A stretch of 51,678 bases of DNA from positions 1-51,678 of the forward strand of contig JAJFHN010000032.1 in NCBI GenBank assembly GCA_021775595.1. Direction: 5' to 3'. Under the pieces are notes generated by a model, which worked only from the letters and a program-made list of their open reading frames with translations, was not told the origin of the DNA and did not search any database. The stretch is from Hyphomicrobiales bacterium. Its GTDB lineage: Bacteria > Pseudomonadota > Alphaproteobacteria > Rhizobiales > Methyloligellaceae. Numbering within the stretch: the first letter of the stretch is position 1; each line of letters opens with the position of its first letter. Both the position numbers and the translations under genes were made by a program. This document shows, one piece after another, positions 28,723 to 37,838 of the stretch.

Positions 28723-31503
28723 ATGGATGATGTCTTAAGCGAATTTATTACTGAAACGACTGAGAGCCTCGACGTTATCGACGTTGAATTGGTTCGCTTC
28801 GAACAAGAGCCGAATAACGCCGATATTCTTGGCAATATTTTCAGGCTGGTTCACACCATCAAGGGAACGTGCGGCTTTCTCGGCCTGACACGTCTCGAAG
28901 CGCTCGCCCATGCGGCAGAAACGCTGATGGGTCAATATCGCGATGGTTCACCTGTCACTCCGGACGGTGTCTCGCTCATTCTCGAATCCATCGACAGAAT
29001 TAAAGAGCTCGTGACCGAGCTTGGATCGACTCAGGTGGAGCCCAAAGGCTCCGATAACGACCTCATTTCTTTGCTTGAAAAGATGGCGACAGGTGAAGCT
29101 GAAGCAGCGCCAGTTGTCGAAGAAGAAGTTGAAGAGCAGCCAGCGCCCGACCACGCACCGGGCCGCGTACCGCTCGACGAACTCGAGAGGGCGTTTCAAG
29201 AAGCGCCCGGACCAGACGACGAAGCCATTGCCAGCGACGACGCGAGCGACGCGGCAGCGGAAGATGAAGCTGAAGCTGAGGTTGTCGAAGAGGCGCCAGC
29301 CGTCGCTGTGGCTGCTGTGCCTGATGCGGACGCCAGCAAGTCCGCAGCTGCGGCGCCGAAAGAATCGTCGGTGAAGCAGTCCATTCGGGTCAACGTCGAT
29401 ACGCTCGAGACTTTGATGACGATGGTCAGCGAGCTGGTGCTAACCCGCAATCAGTTGCTCGAAATGGTCAGGGCACTCGACGACAGCGAATTCAAGGTCC
29501 CGCTCCAGCGCCTCTCGAGTGTTACGGCAGAACTGCAAGAAGGTGTCATGAAGACCCGAATGCAGCCAATTGGGAGCGCTTGGCAGAAACTTCCGCGCAT
29601 CATCCGTGATCTATCCAAGGAGCTTGATAAGAAGATCGACTTGGAAATGGTTGGCGCGGAAACAGAGCTGGACCGGCAGGTGCTTGAGCTCATCAAAGAT
29701 CCGCTGACACATATGGTGCGCAATTCTGCCGATCATGGCCTGGAAGACACTGCAAAACGGGTCGAAATTGGAAAGCCGGAATCGGGCCAGGTGCGTCTGG
29801 CTGCGTTCCACGAAGGTGGCTATATCATCATCGAAGTGTCGGATGACGGTCGCGGCCTGGACGCCGAAGTTATCAAGAACAAGTTGGTTGAGAATGGTGC
29901 CGCCACGCGCGATGAGCTCGACAAAATGTCCGAGCAGCAGATCCACAGATACATTTTCAACGCTGGATTTTCGACCGCAAAAGTGGTGACCAACGTGTCA
30001 GGCCGCGGCGTCGGGATGGACGTTGTCCGCACCAATATCGAGCTGATCGGCGGCAGCGTGGATGTGAAATCCATTTGGGGTAAAGGCACAACATTCACGA
30101 TCAAGATCCCGCTGACCCTCGCGATCGTTTCTGCGTTGATTGTCGAGGCGGGAGGACAGAGATATGCGATCCCACAGCTCAGTGTCGTCGAGCTGGTTCG
30201 CACTCACAGCAACGCGGACAACCGCATCGAGATGATCAACGATACGCCGGTCCTGCGCCTGCGGAACACATTGTTGCCGCTCATTGCTTTGAGCAAATTG
30301 TTGAAACTCGAGAGCGAGCCGAAACCTCAATCGATCGAAACCGAGGCGGAAGCGGTCGAACCCGCTCAATCCAATGAACAAGAAGATCAGATTGTCGACA
30401 CGGAAGAGAAAAAGGCGAAAGGCGAAAGTTTATTCGTCGTCGTAATCCAGGTGGGCAATCAGTCTTTCGGCATCGTGGTCGACAGCGTTTTCGACACTGA
30501 AGAAATCGTCGTGAAGCCGATGTCCAACATGCTGCGGGACATCACGATGTTTTCGGGGAACACCATTCTTGGCGATGGCAGCGTCATCATGATCATCGAC
30601 CCCAATGGCCTCGCACAGGAAGTGTCGTCGGACGTTGCCAGTCAGCATGACGATGAAAAGGAAAACGACAAAGCGGACCAGCCGATTACCGATCAAACGA
30701 CCGCGATGTTGATCTTCAGCGCTGGATCTGACGAGCAGAAGGCCGTTCCATTGTCTCTCGTGACGCGCCTGGAAGAAATCGATGTTTCGGCCATCGAGAA
30801 ATCGAATGGACGAAATCTCGTTCAGTATCGTGGCTCACTGATGCCGCTGCTGCAGCTCTCTGAAAACTTTGCTCTCAAGGAGGAAGGCCAGCAGCCCACT
30901 CTCGTCTTTACGGATGATCGCCATTCGATGGGACTTGTGGTCGACGAGATCATCGACATTGTTGAAGACAAGCTGAACATCGAGATCGCATCCGATAGTG
31001 ATGGACTGATTGGCTCCGCCGTTATCAAGGGCAAGGCTACAGAAGTCATAGACATCGGATTCTACCTCAGTCAGGTCTTCAATAACTGGCTCGAAGACAA
31101 AGATGCCGGCCAGCAGCAAAATGCCAGCAAGCTGCTTCTTGTCGACGACAGCCCGTTCTTCCGCAACATGTTGCATCCTTTATTGGCGGCTGCGGGCTAT
31201 GACGTGACGCTTGCAGGTTCCGCACGCGAAGCTCTCGATTTGCGCGAAACCGGCGTGCAGTTCGACATCATAATCAGCGATATAGAAATGCCGGAAATGG
31301 ACGGCATCGAATTTGCCCAATCGCTCCGCGGCGACGCAGCGTGGGGATCGATACCGATCATCGCACTGTCATCCCACGGGGCGCCGCATGTCATCGAACG
31401 CAGCCGCGAAGCCGGCTTCGTCGACTTCGTCGGCAAATTCGATCGTGAAGGATTGCTGGAGAGTTTGAAGGATTACAGTAAGGACATGGGAGTTGCCGCA
31501 TGA
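28723..31503 (+). CDS. cheA: Chemotaxis histidine kinase CheA with two CheW domains and a receiver
   Basis: This 926-residue kinase has an HPt domain with the phospho-accepting histidine at residue 44 (RLVHTIKGTCGFLG), an acidic Ala/Glu-rich linker, and a dimerisation domain (RVNVDTLETLMTMVSELVL). The ATPase has N box HMVRNSADHGLED, G1 DDGRGLD and G2 GRGVGMDVV. Two CheW-like domains follow, about residues 465-640 and 660-790, and a C-terminal receiver starts near residue 803 with its phospho-aspartate at about 853 (IISDIEMPEMDG). I choose the ATG at 28723 (MDDVLSEF); ATG 28714 is a close alternative. The cheW start overlaps the stop by four bases. Confidence 0.95.
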   Translation: MDDVLSEFITETTESLDVIDVELVRFEQEPNNADILGNIFRLVHTIKGTCGFLGLTRLEALAHAAETLMGQYRDGSPVTPDGVSLILESIDRIKELVTELGSTQVEPKGSDNDLISLLEKMATGEAEAAPVVEEEVEEQPAPDHAPGRVPLDELERAFQEAPGPDDEAIASDDASDAAAEDEAEAEVVEEAPAVAVAAVPDADASKSAAAAPKESSVKQSIRVNVDTLETLMTMVSELVLTRNQLLEMVRALDDSEFKVPLQRLSSVTAELQEGVMKTRMQPIGSAWQKLPRIIRDLSKELDKKIDLEMVGAETELDRQVLELIKDPLTHMVRNSADHGLEDTAKRVEIGKPESGQVRLAAFHEGGYIIIEVSDDGRGLDAEVIKNKLVENGAATRDELDKMSEQQIHRYIFNAGFSTAKVVTNVSGRGVGMDVVRTNIELIGGSVDVKSIWGKGTTFTIKIPLTLAIVSALIVEAGGQRYAIPQLSVVELVRTHSNADNRIEMINDTPVLRLRNTLLPLIALSKLLKLESEPKPQSIETEAEAVEPAQSNEQEDQIVDTEEKKAKGESLFVVVIQVGNQSFGIVVDSVFDTEEIVVKPMSNMLRDITMFSGNTILGDGSVIMIIDPNGLAQEVSSDVASQHDDEKENDKADQPITDQTTAMLIFSAGSDEQKAVPLSLVTRLEEIDVSAIEKSNGRNLVQYRGSLMPLLQLSENFALKEEGQQPTLVFTDDRHSMGLVVDEIIDIVEDKLNIEIASDSDGLIGSAVIKGKATEVIDIGFYLSQVFNNWLEDKDAGQQQNASKLLLVDDSPFFRNMLHPLLAAAGYDVTLAGSAREALDLRETGVQFDIIISDIEMPEMDGIEFAQSLRGDAAWGSIPIIALSSHGAPHVIERSREAGFVDFVGKFDREGLLESLKDYSKDMGVAA

Positions 31504-31976
31504 GTAGCAATCAGTCGGCCGCTGGTGCGGAATTCGCTGCCAACGAGTATGTGACGGTCAGAATTGAGGATCAGCTGTTTGGTCTGCCGATTCACGAAGT
31601 GCAAGACGTATTCACGCCAAGTGCGATTACCAAAGTTCCTCTGTCATCGCCTGAGATAGAGGGCGTCCTGAACTTGCGCGGACGTATTGTTACGGCGATA
31701 GATCTGCGCACCAAGCTGGGTCTGCCGCCCAAAGCCGAGGGCGAACAGAAAATGGCCGTTGGCATTGATTACAATGGTGAATCTTACGGGCTGATTATCG
31801 ACAAGGTTGGAGAAGTGCACCGACTTAAGCAGTCGGACTTCGAACCCAACCCGGTAAATCTTGATCCACGATGGGCGGGGGTTTCAGCTGGCGTCTACCA
31901 GCTCGAAGGATCGCTCATGGTCGTTTTCGATGTGGAAAAGATTCTCGCAACAACTGAACAGAATTTGGCGGCATAG
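31500..31976 (+). CDS. cheW: Chemotaxis coupling protein CheW
   Basis: This 158-residue CheW links receptors to CheA. It has a single SH3-like pair of beta-barrels: YVTVRIEDQLFGLPIHEVQDVF, the LNLRGRIVTAIDLRTKLGL core shared by the family, and GLIIDKVGEVHRL. The ATGA overlap with cheA indicates translational coupling and near-equal production. Confidence 0.96.
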   Translation: MSSNQSAAGAEFAANEYVTVRIEDQLFGLPIHEVQDVFTPSAITKVPLSSPEIEGVLNLRGRIVTAIDLRTKLGLPPKAEGEQKMAVGIDYNGESYGLIIDKVGEVHRLKQSDFEPNPVNLDPRWAGVSAGVYQLEGSLMVVFDVEKILATTEQNLAA

Positions 31977-32029
31977 CCGCATATTGATTTGGCGAAAGCA
32001 CCAATCAATTCCGCTTAAAGGAGTCTGCA

Positions 32030-32395
32030 ATGAAGCATTGCCTCGTCGTCGACGACAGTCGCGTGATCCGTAAGGTTGCCAGATGCATTCTGGAGGAATT
32101 GAGTTTCTCCATTTCTGAGGCGGAAAACGGCCAAGAAGCGCTCGACCGTTGTCGAAAATCCATGCCGGACGCCGTGCTGCTTGATTGGAATATGCCGGTC
32201 ATGGATGGCCTGGATTTCTTGAATGCCCTGCGCACGGAATCGGGGGGCGACAAACCCAAAGTCATTTTCTGCACAACAGAAAACAACGCCGATCACATCA
32301 CGCGCGCCATCGCCGCTGGTGCCAATGAATACATTATGAAGCCATTCGATCGCGATATTGTCGAAGCCAAATTGCAGCAAGTGGGCTTGATTTAG
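32030..32395 (+). CDS. cheY: Chemotaxis response regulator CheY
   Basis: This is a stand-alone receiver of 121 residues. Acidic pocket DD is at residues 8-9, phospho-aspartate 52 is in LLDWNMPVMDG, the switch threonine is in FCTTENN, and the conserved lysine is in IMKPFDRD. It would bind FliM at the motor when phosphorylated by CheA; because CheA also carries a receiver, the two may compete for phosphate. AAAGGAGT ends 6 nt before the ATG. Confidence 0.95.
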   Translation: MKHCLVVDDSRVIRKVARCILEELSFSISEAENGQEALDRCRKSMPDAVLLDWNMPVMDGLDFLNALRTESGGDKPKVIFCTTENNADHITRAIAAGANEYIMKPFDRDIVEAKLQQVGLI

Positions 32396-32416
32396 CCAGA
32401 ACTTGGAGCCCGCTTA

Positions 32417-33568
32417 ATGTCACTGTCTGCACACAAGCCGAGCGGTCCGCCGCCCACCGGCGACAAATCTATTCGCGTCGCTGTGGTGGATGACTCAGCG
32501 GTTGTGAGAGGATTGGTTTCTAGGTGGGTGGAAGAAGACCCGGGCCTGCACGTCGTTGGCCGTTACTCCAATGGAAAACTGGCGGTTGAGCAAGTCGCCG
32601 GCAGTCAGCCGGACGTCATCATCCTCGATATTGAAATGCCGGTCATGGATGGCATGACCGCGTTGCCGGAGCTCCTGAAGGCGCGTCCCGGCGTTAAGAT
32701 CATCATGGCATCGACGCTGACGAAACGAAACGCCGACGTCAGCATTCGCGCGCTCTCAATGGGCGCGACCGACTACATCCCCAAGCCCGAAGGCAACAGG
32801 GGCGTAACGTCGTCCAAGGACTTTCGTCTCGACCTCATCAAGAAAATTAAGGCGATCGCCGGTAAACCGGCTCGACAGCCATCGACACTGAGGGCGCCGC
32901 CTGCGGCCGCCCCGCAGGAGAAGGCGCCGACAGCCGGCGCCAAAATTACAGCTGGGTATTCCTTACGCAAATTTTCCAACGTGCAGCCAAGGATCTTGAC
33001 GATCGGCTGTTCGACTGGCGGACCTCAGGCGCTCATGCAAGTCCTGGGGGACATAAAGAATTCGATCTCTCGCGTGCCGGTGATCATCACCCAGCACATG
33101 CCGGCTACGTTTACGGCAATATTGGCAGAACACCTTGAGCGCTCCACTGGCTGCCAGGCCAAGGAAGGCGAGACTGGTGAAGTACCTTTGCCCGGAAAGA
33201 TCTATGTGGCGCCTGGCGGTCGACACATGATTCTTGAGCGGAGCGGCGCCGGTGTGCGCATCAAGATTTACGACGGTCCGGAGGTAAATTTTTGCAAGCC
33301 GGCCGTGGACCCGCTTTTCGAGAGCGTCGCAAGCACATATGGCACTGCCGCTCTAGCGCTTGTTCTGACGGGTATGGGGCACGACGGAGAGACAGGCTCT
33401 CTGGCCATCTCTGACGCAGGAGGAAGCGTGATCGCACAAGACGAGGCGACCAGCGTTGTGTGGGGCATGCCGGGAGCGGCTACCATGGCAGGCGCCTGTG
33501 CTGCGGTTCTGCCTTTGGAAAAAATAGGTCCGAAAGTGACCTCAATTCTTCAGGGAGCACGCGCATGA
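32417..33568 (+). CDS. cheB: Chemotaxis protein-glutamate methylesterase CheB
   Basis: CheB demethylates and deamidates chemoreceptors when its receiver is phosphorylated. The N-terminal receiver carries phospho-aspartate 71 (IILDIEMPVMDG), and an Ala/Pro-rich linker covers about 150-178. The C-terminal esterase has its catalytic triad at Ser199 (GCSTGGPQAL), His227 (ITQHMPA) and Asp323 (LTGMGHDG). The 383 residues are normal. Its stop overlaps the cheR start by four bases. Confidence 0.96.
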   Translation: MSLSAHKPSGPPPTGDKSIRVAVVDDSAVVRGLVSRWVEEDPGLHVVGRYSNGKLAVEQVAGSQPDVIILDIEMPVMDGMTALPELLKARPGVKIIMASTLTKRNADVSIRALSMGATDYIPKPEGNRGVTSSKDFRLDLIKKIKAIAGKPARQPSTLRAPPAAAPQEKAPTAGAKITAGYSLRKFSNVQPRILTIGCSTGGPQALMQVLGDIKNSISRVPVIITQHMPATFTAILAEHLERSTGCQAKEGETGEVPLPGKIYVAPGGRHMILERSGAGVRIKIYDGPEVNFCKPAVDPLFESVASTYGTAALALVLTGMGHDGETGSLAISDAGGSVIAQDEATSVVWGMPGAATMAGACAAVLPLEKIGPKVTSILQGARA

Positions 33569-34473
33569 CGCCCCAAGACTTTGATTTCCTGCGGGAAATG
33601 CTAAAGGACAATTCAGGGCTCATCCTGACCGAGGAGAAGCAGTATCTGCTCGAGTGCAGATTGATGCCGGTTGCTCGTGAGCACGGTTTAGAGTCCCTGA
33701 CCGACCTCGTGCGCGTACTCCGTGATCCCGCAGAAAAGCAACTTTCTGCAAAAGTCACAGAAGCGATGACGATCAATGAATCGCTGTTTTTCCGGGACAA
33801 GACACCGTTCGAAAACTTCACTCAGTTGATGTTGCCCACGTTGGCTGCATCGCGAGCGCCAATGCGCAAGTTGCGCATATGGTGTGCGGCGGCCTCGACA
33901 GGGCAGGAGCCCTATTCGTTGGCGATGACGCTGAAAGAGAACAGCGGCAAAATTACTGGATGGGACCTCGAGATTATTGGCACCGATCTATCGAGCGATG
34001 TTTTGGAGAAAGCGAAAGCCGGCCTCTACAGCCAATTTGAGGTCCAAAGAGGTCTGCCGATACAGCTGTTGGTCAAATATTTCAATCAAGTCGGCAGCAT
34101 GTGGCAGATAGATTCCTCCGTGCGCGCCATGATCGATTTCCGAAAGTTCAACCTGCTCGAAAGTTTCGCAAGCCTCGGAACTTTCGATATAATTTTTTGT
34201 CGTAACGTCCTGATCTATTTCGACTCTGAAACGAAGAAGGACATATTCAGCCGCATGGCACGACAGCTCCAGCCAGACGGGTATCTGGTCTTGGGCGCGG
34301 CCGAGACGGTTATCGGTCACAGCGCAGACTTCACACCTGCCGAAGGCGTTCGCGGCGTTTACGTCAAAGGCGTGAAGGATCAAGACGAAGCTGCGGCCCG
34401 ACCGACGGGGCCCGCGACTGCCCCTGCCAGCGCTGTGCCGCGTCCGACTGTGGCCGTCGGCGGCTCGAATTAG
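33565..34473 (+). CDS. cheR: Chemoreceptor glutamate methyltransferase CheR
   Basis: CheR methylates receptor glutamates with SAM, opposing CheB. I start at ATG 33565, in the ATGA overlap with the cheB stop, giving 302 residues. The frame is open back to 33460 inside cheB. An N-terminal helical domain (FDFLREMLKDNSGLILTEEK) precedes the Rossmann methyltransferase with MTINESLFFRD, RIWCAAASTGQEPYSLAM and IIFCRNVLIYF. The tail of about 30 residues is Ala/Pro-rich. It is the last gene of the che operon and is followed by a strong bidirectional terminator. Confidence 0.95.
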   Translation: MTPQDFDFLREMLKDNSGLILTEEKQYLLECRLMPVAREHGLESLTDLVRVLRDPAEKQLSAKVTEAMTINESLFFRDKTPFENFTQLMLPTLAASRAPMRKLRIWCAAASTGQEPYSLAMTLKENSGKITGWDLEIIGTDLSSDVLEKAKAGLYSQFEVQRGLPIQLLVKYFNQVGSMWQIDSSVRAMIDFRKFNLLESFASLGTFDIIFCRNVLIYFDSETKKDIFSRMARQLQPDGYLVLGAAETVIGHSADFTPAEGVRGVYVKGVKDQDEAAARPTGPATAPASAVPRPTVAVGGSN

Positions 34474-34566
34474 CCGCCCCGGCAGCACTCAATTTTTCAA
34501 AACTAAGCAGATTCTCGTGCACGGCTGTTGGTGCGCGCGACACATCGTGCGCGATGCCATGGGCGC

Positions 34567-34599
34567 AAAAAAAGAGAGCCAGTCGCCTGGCTCTCTTTT
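34567..34599. terminator. Bidirectional terminator between cheR and ctrA
   Basis: A 12-bp perfect stem (AAAGAGAGCCAG at 34571-34582, CTGGCTCTCTTT at 34587-34598) has a TCGC loop, with A-rich sequence on the left and TTTTCC on the right. It can end both the rightward che operon and the leftward ctrA transcript. Confidence 0.92.
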
Positions 34600-34643
34600 C
34601 CGTCTAGCCTGATGTTCGGCCAATTAGAATGGCGGTTTGGTCG

Positions 34644-35339
34644 TTATGCCGCTTCGGATTCGTTTTCCGGATCGCGCAGCACATACCCACGGCCCCAAAC
34701 CGTCTCGATGTAGTGCAATCCACCCGTTGCGGCCGCCAATTTCTTGCGCAGCTTGCAAATGAATACGTCGATAATCTTGAGCTCCGGCTCGTCCATACCG
34801 CCGTACAAATGATTGAGAAACATTTCCTTCGTAAGGGTGGTTCCCTTGCGCAAGGAAAGCAGTTCAAGCATCTGATATTCTTTGCCGGTGAGATGTACGC
34901 GTTGGCCGTTTACCTCGACTGTTTTGGTGTCGAGATTAACTCTCAGGTCGCCGGTTTGAATAACCGATTGTGCATGACCTTTTGAGCGGCGAACAATCGC
35001 GTGAATACGTGCAACCAACTCGTCCTTATGGAACGGCTTGGTCATGTAGTCATCGGCGCCGAAGCCAAGTCCGCGGACTTTATCTTCGATGCCAGCCAAG
35101 CCTGAAAGGATCAGGATTGGTGTTTGGACCTTAGAGACGCGCAGCGTCTTTAGGACCTCATAACCGCTCATATCCGGCAAATTGAGATCCAAAAGAATGA
35201 TGTCGTAATCGTAGAGTTTGCCAAGGTCGACACCCTCTTCGCCGAGGTCGGTGGTGTAGACATTAAACCCGTCCGACTGCAGCATCAGCTCAATGCTCTG
35301 CGCTGTCGCGCTGTCGTCCTCGATGAGAAGAACCCTCAT
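34644..35339 (-). CDS. ctrA: Cell-cycle master response regulator CtrA
   Basis: CtrA is the essential OmpR-family regulator that controls flagellar, division and replication genes in alphaproteobacteria. The receiver begins [20 protein letters not shown] and has phospho-aspartate 51 ([12 protein letters not shown]). The winged-helix domain carries [12 protein letters not shown] and the recognition-helix region [16 protein letters not shown], followed by [10 protein letters not shown]. The 231 residues end in Glu-Ala-Ala, like the ClpXP degron end of Caulobacter CtrA. The promoter region contains TTAA half-sites and a GANTC methylation site, consistent with autoregulation and CcrM control. Confidence 0.98.
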   Translation of the reverse strand: MRVLLIEDDSATAQSIELMLQSDGFNVYTTDLGEEGVDLGKLYDYDIILLDLNLPDMSGYEVLKTLRVSKVQTPILILSGLAGIEDKVRGLGFGADDYMTKPFHKDELVARIHAIVRRSKGHAQSVIQTGDLRVNLDTKTVEVNGQRVHLTGKEYQMLELLSLRKGTTLTKEMFLNHLYGGMDEPELKIIDVFICKLRKKLAAATGGLHYIETVWGRGYVLRDPENESEAA

Positions 35340-35420
35340 GTCTTTCCTCTTCGTGTCTGGCCCAACATCGGGCCGTTGCCCTCTTAAGAGTTCGGCATAA
35401 GACGCGCTCGAACGAATTGG

Positions 35421-35467
35421 TTAACTCGATTCAATAAGTTAGGCGCGATTAGTTAACAAAACCTAAT
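35421..35467 (-). promoter_or_regulatory. Putative ctrA promoter region with CtrA half-sites and GANTC site
   Basis: GGTTAAC (35419-35425, TTAACC on the minus strand) is the common CtrA half-site form. It lies three bases from GATTC at 35428-35432, a CcrM methylation target. A second TTAA at 35453-35456 is followed after six bases by CTAA (35463-35466), an imperfect full box. The cluster is 80-130 bp upstream of the ctrA ATG. In Caulobacter the ctrA promoters carry the same kinds of sites; here the match is partial. Confidence 0.55.
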
Positions 35468-35811
35468 CTCTGGAACTTTTCGGTAAGAGTTGGGTGTCGA
35501 GGAAGACGCATCGGCATATCGCCGAAAACTGCCGTTTTTTGCGATTTGCGACGCTCTCCGCGGCAGATTGTGCGGAAATTCAGTCCGCCAAACTGGCTCA
35601 GTTCTGAGATTTTTCCCAGTTTTGCGCCTCAAAGGTTTCCCTCAATTGTCCATTTTTAACTGACGGAGACGCGAAACCGAGCAAATAGGGTGTTTGCGAA
35701 TCACCCAGTCACAAGTTTTAGCAGAAGAGATGCGTTGCGTTGAGAGCGCAAAAACACACCAATCGCCGCGACTTGGTTTACTGGGCCTTAACAGGTGCAT
35801 GACAACACTGG
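35468..35811. other. Intergenic stretch between ctrA and fliI
   Basis: No gene is supported. Small frames in this interval lack ribosome sites and homology. It holds the upstream part of the ctrA control region and leads into the fliI promoter; no terminator or further box is evident. Confidence 0.5.
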
Positions 35812-35826
35812 TTAATCTCGAATTAG
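35812..35826 (+). promoter_or_regulatory. CtrA-type box upstream of fliI
   Basis: TTAA (35812-35815), seven bases, TTAG (35823-35826) gives seven of eight matches to TTAA-N7-TTAA. It ends 37 bp before the fliI GTG. A start site placed from the box would leave a very short leader, which is a caveat on the mechanism. CtrA control of fliI is known in Caulobacter. Confidence 0.65.
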
Positions 35827-35863
35827 CCGCGCTGCGGCTCGAGCAAAGCGAGGGGGTGCACCA

Positions 35864-37243
35864 GTGCACGCGTTGCTCAACGAAATCGACGCCGTTCCGG
35901 CCAAGTCAGTCTATGGCCGCGTCCAGAGTGTCCAAGGTCTGCTCATCGAAATTGCCGGTCCGGTAAATGCGATGTTTGTAGGCTCCAGAGTGCTCGTGGC
36001 GGGTGGACTGCGCGGCGATATCCCATGCGAAGTCGTCGGTTTTCGCGCTGGCCGCGCCTTGGCGATGCCATTTGGGCCGCTGGAGGGCGTTCGGATGGGC
36101 AGTAAAGCTTGGCTGCAATTGAGCGATACGACGCTTCATCCCTCTAGATCTTGGCTCGGCCGGGTCGTGAACGCATTCGGAGAGCCGATCGACGGCAAGG
36201 GACCGCTCGCTGCCGGGCCAGTGGGATATCCGCTGCGAAATTCTCCGCCACCAGCTCACACGCGCTCGCGCGTCGGAAAAGTTGCCGACCTAGGTGTGCG
36301 AGCGCTCAATACGTTCATCACCTGCTGCAAAGGGCAGCGCATGGGAATTTTTTCAGGGTCGGGCGTCGGTAAGTCTGTCCTGCTGTCCATGCTTGCGCGA
36401 AACACGGATTGCGACGTTTCAATCATCGGGCTGATCGGCGAACGCGGCCGCGAGGTTCAGGAATTCATCGAAGACGATTTGGGCCCTGAGGGCTTGGCGC
36501 GAAGCATCGTTGTCGTGGCCACCTCAGACGAAGCTGCTCTGATGAGGCGACAGGCCGCCTATCTCACTCTGACGCTCGCCGAATACTTTCGCGACGATGG
36601 CGACGACGTCTTGTGCATGATCGACAGCGTCACCAGATTTGCGATGGCACAGCGAGAAATTGGATTGGCCGGCGGCGAGCCACCCACCACGAAGGGCTAC
36701 ACGCCAACTGTCTTCAACGAATTGCCGCGGCTTTTGGAACGCGCCGGTCCTGGAGCCGGTAAAGGATCCATAACAGGCCTGTTTTCGGTGTTGGTTGAAG
36801 GCGACGACCACAATGAACCGATCGCTGACGCCGTTCGCGGAATTCTCGATGGTCACATCGTGATGGAGCGCTCGATCGCAGAGCGCGGACGGTATCCGGC
36901 GATCAACATTCTGAAATCCATCTCTCGAACAATGCCGGCGTGTGTTGAAGAAGACGTGCGGCCGCTTGTTCAAAAAGCCCGTCAATTGATGAGCACGTTT
37001 TCGGAAATGGAAGAGCTGATACGGCTGGGCGCTTACCGTCGCGGAAGCAATCCAGAGGTCGATGAAGCGATCGCGTATCAGCCGGCGCTCGAAACGTTTC
37101 TAACGCAGAACAAGGGTGAGGCCACCTCGCTCAGCGACGGTTACGCCGATCTGGCACGGATATTGAACTCTGCAGATGCAGATCAAGAAACATCAGAAAC
37201 CGATTCCTCAGAATCCGAGTACATACCAAGTGAAGGTGTTTAG
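35864..37243 (+). CDS. fliI: Flagellar export ATPase FliI
   Basis: FliI drives flagellar type III export and is related to the F1 beta subunit. It has an N-terminal barrel ([18 protein letters not shown]), Walker [10 protein letters not shown] near residue 168, [13 protein letters not shown], and Walker [23 protein letters not shown]-terminal helical domain with an acidic Ser/Glu tail follows. The 459 residues are normal. Initiation is at GTG 35864, with a GAGGGGG ribosome site, and the N-terminus aligns with other alphaproteobacterial FliI proteins. fliJ follows after 2 bp. Confidence 0.96.
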   Translation: MHALLNEIDAVPAKSVYGRVQSVQGLLIEIAGPVNAMFVGSRVLVAGGLRGDIPCEVVGFRAGRALAMPFGPLEGVRMGSKAWLQLSDTTLHPSRSWLGRVVNAFGEPIDGKGPLAAGPVGYPLRNSPPPAHTRSRVGKVADLGVRALNTFITCCKGQRMGIFSGSGVGKSVLLSMLARNTDCDVSIIGLIGERGREVQEFIEDDLGPEGLARSIVVVATSDEAALMRRQAAYLTLTLAEYFRDDGDDVLCMIDSVTRFAMAQREIGLAGGEPPTTKGYTPTVFNELPRLLERAGPGAGKGSITGLFSVLVEGDDHNEPIADAVRGILDGHIVMERSIAERGRYPAINILKSISRTMPACVEEDVRPLVQKARQLMSTFSEMEELIRLGAYRRGSNPEVDEAIAYQPALETFLTQNKGEATSLSDGYADLARILNSADADQETSETDSSESEYIPSEGV

Positions 37244-37245
37244 TC

Positions 37246-37668
37246 ATGAAGTCACGTGAATCACTCGTTCGATTGCGCCGCTTCGACGTTGATGAAAAAC
37301 GGCAGAAAGTCGCGGATATCGAAGTCATGATCCAAGATTTCAACCAGATGGTAGTTGATCTGGACAGGCAAATCGAAGCAGAGCAAGAGCGCGCCGGGGT
37401 TTCGGATGTTAACCACTATGCTTATCCGACATTCGCAAAGGCCGCTGTGCAACGCCGGGACAACCTCAACGCGTCAATCGACGATTTGAATGTCAAATTG
37501 GAACGAGCTCGCGATGATTTGGCGGAAGCTTTCGAGGATCTCAAAAAGGTCGAGCTGATCAATGAGCGCGAAGGTGAGCGGGTGCGCAGCGAGCAGATGA
37601 AATCCGAGCAAGAAGAGCTCGACCAGATTGGTCAAATCGCACATATGCGGATGGACTATCAGACCTAA
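37246..37668 (+). CDS. fliJ: Flagellar export chaperone FliJ
   Basis: This is a 140-residue, almost fully helical coiled coil (RRFDVDEKRQKVADIEVMIQ at the start). FliJ recycles export chaperones and couples the FliI ring to FlhA. Identity rests on length, two-stranded coiled-coil pattern and its place 2 bp after fliI; sequence similarity in this family is always low. Confidence 0.88.
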   Translation: MKSRESLVRLRRFDVDEKRQKVADIEVMIQDFNQMVVDLDRQIEAEQERAGVSDVNHYAYPTFAKAAVQRRDNLNASIDDLNVKLERARDDLAEAFEDLKKVELINEREGERVRSEQMKSEQEELDQIGQIAHMRMDYQT

Positions 37669-37838
37669 GTCTGCATCTCATTTCTGTCAGGTTGCGAAAG
37701 CAGCGCCACAAATCACGCACGGCTTGAACCCCGATTTGATGATTGGCGGTCGGTTTGGCATGTGTGGCCTAATGCGCATGTTTGGGGTTATTCTACCTGC
37801 GGCAGCATTTAAGAGCGTGTCCACAGGTTAGCGGTGAA

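Noticed and set aside
35694-35966. 90-codon frame overlapping the start of fliI
   Set aside because: It has no family-like pattern, overlaps the CtrA-type box and continues out of frame into fliI.
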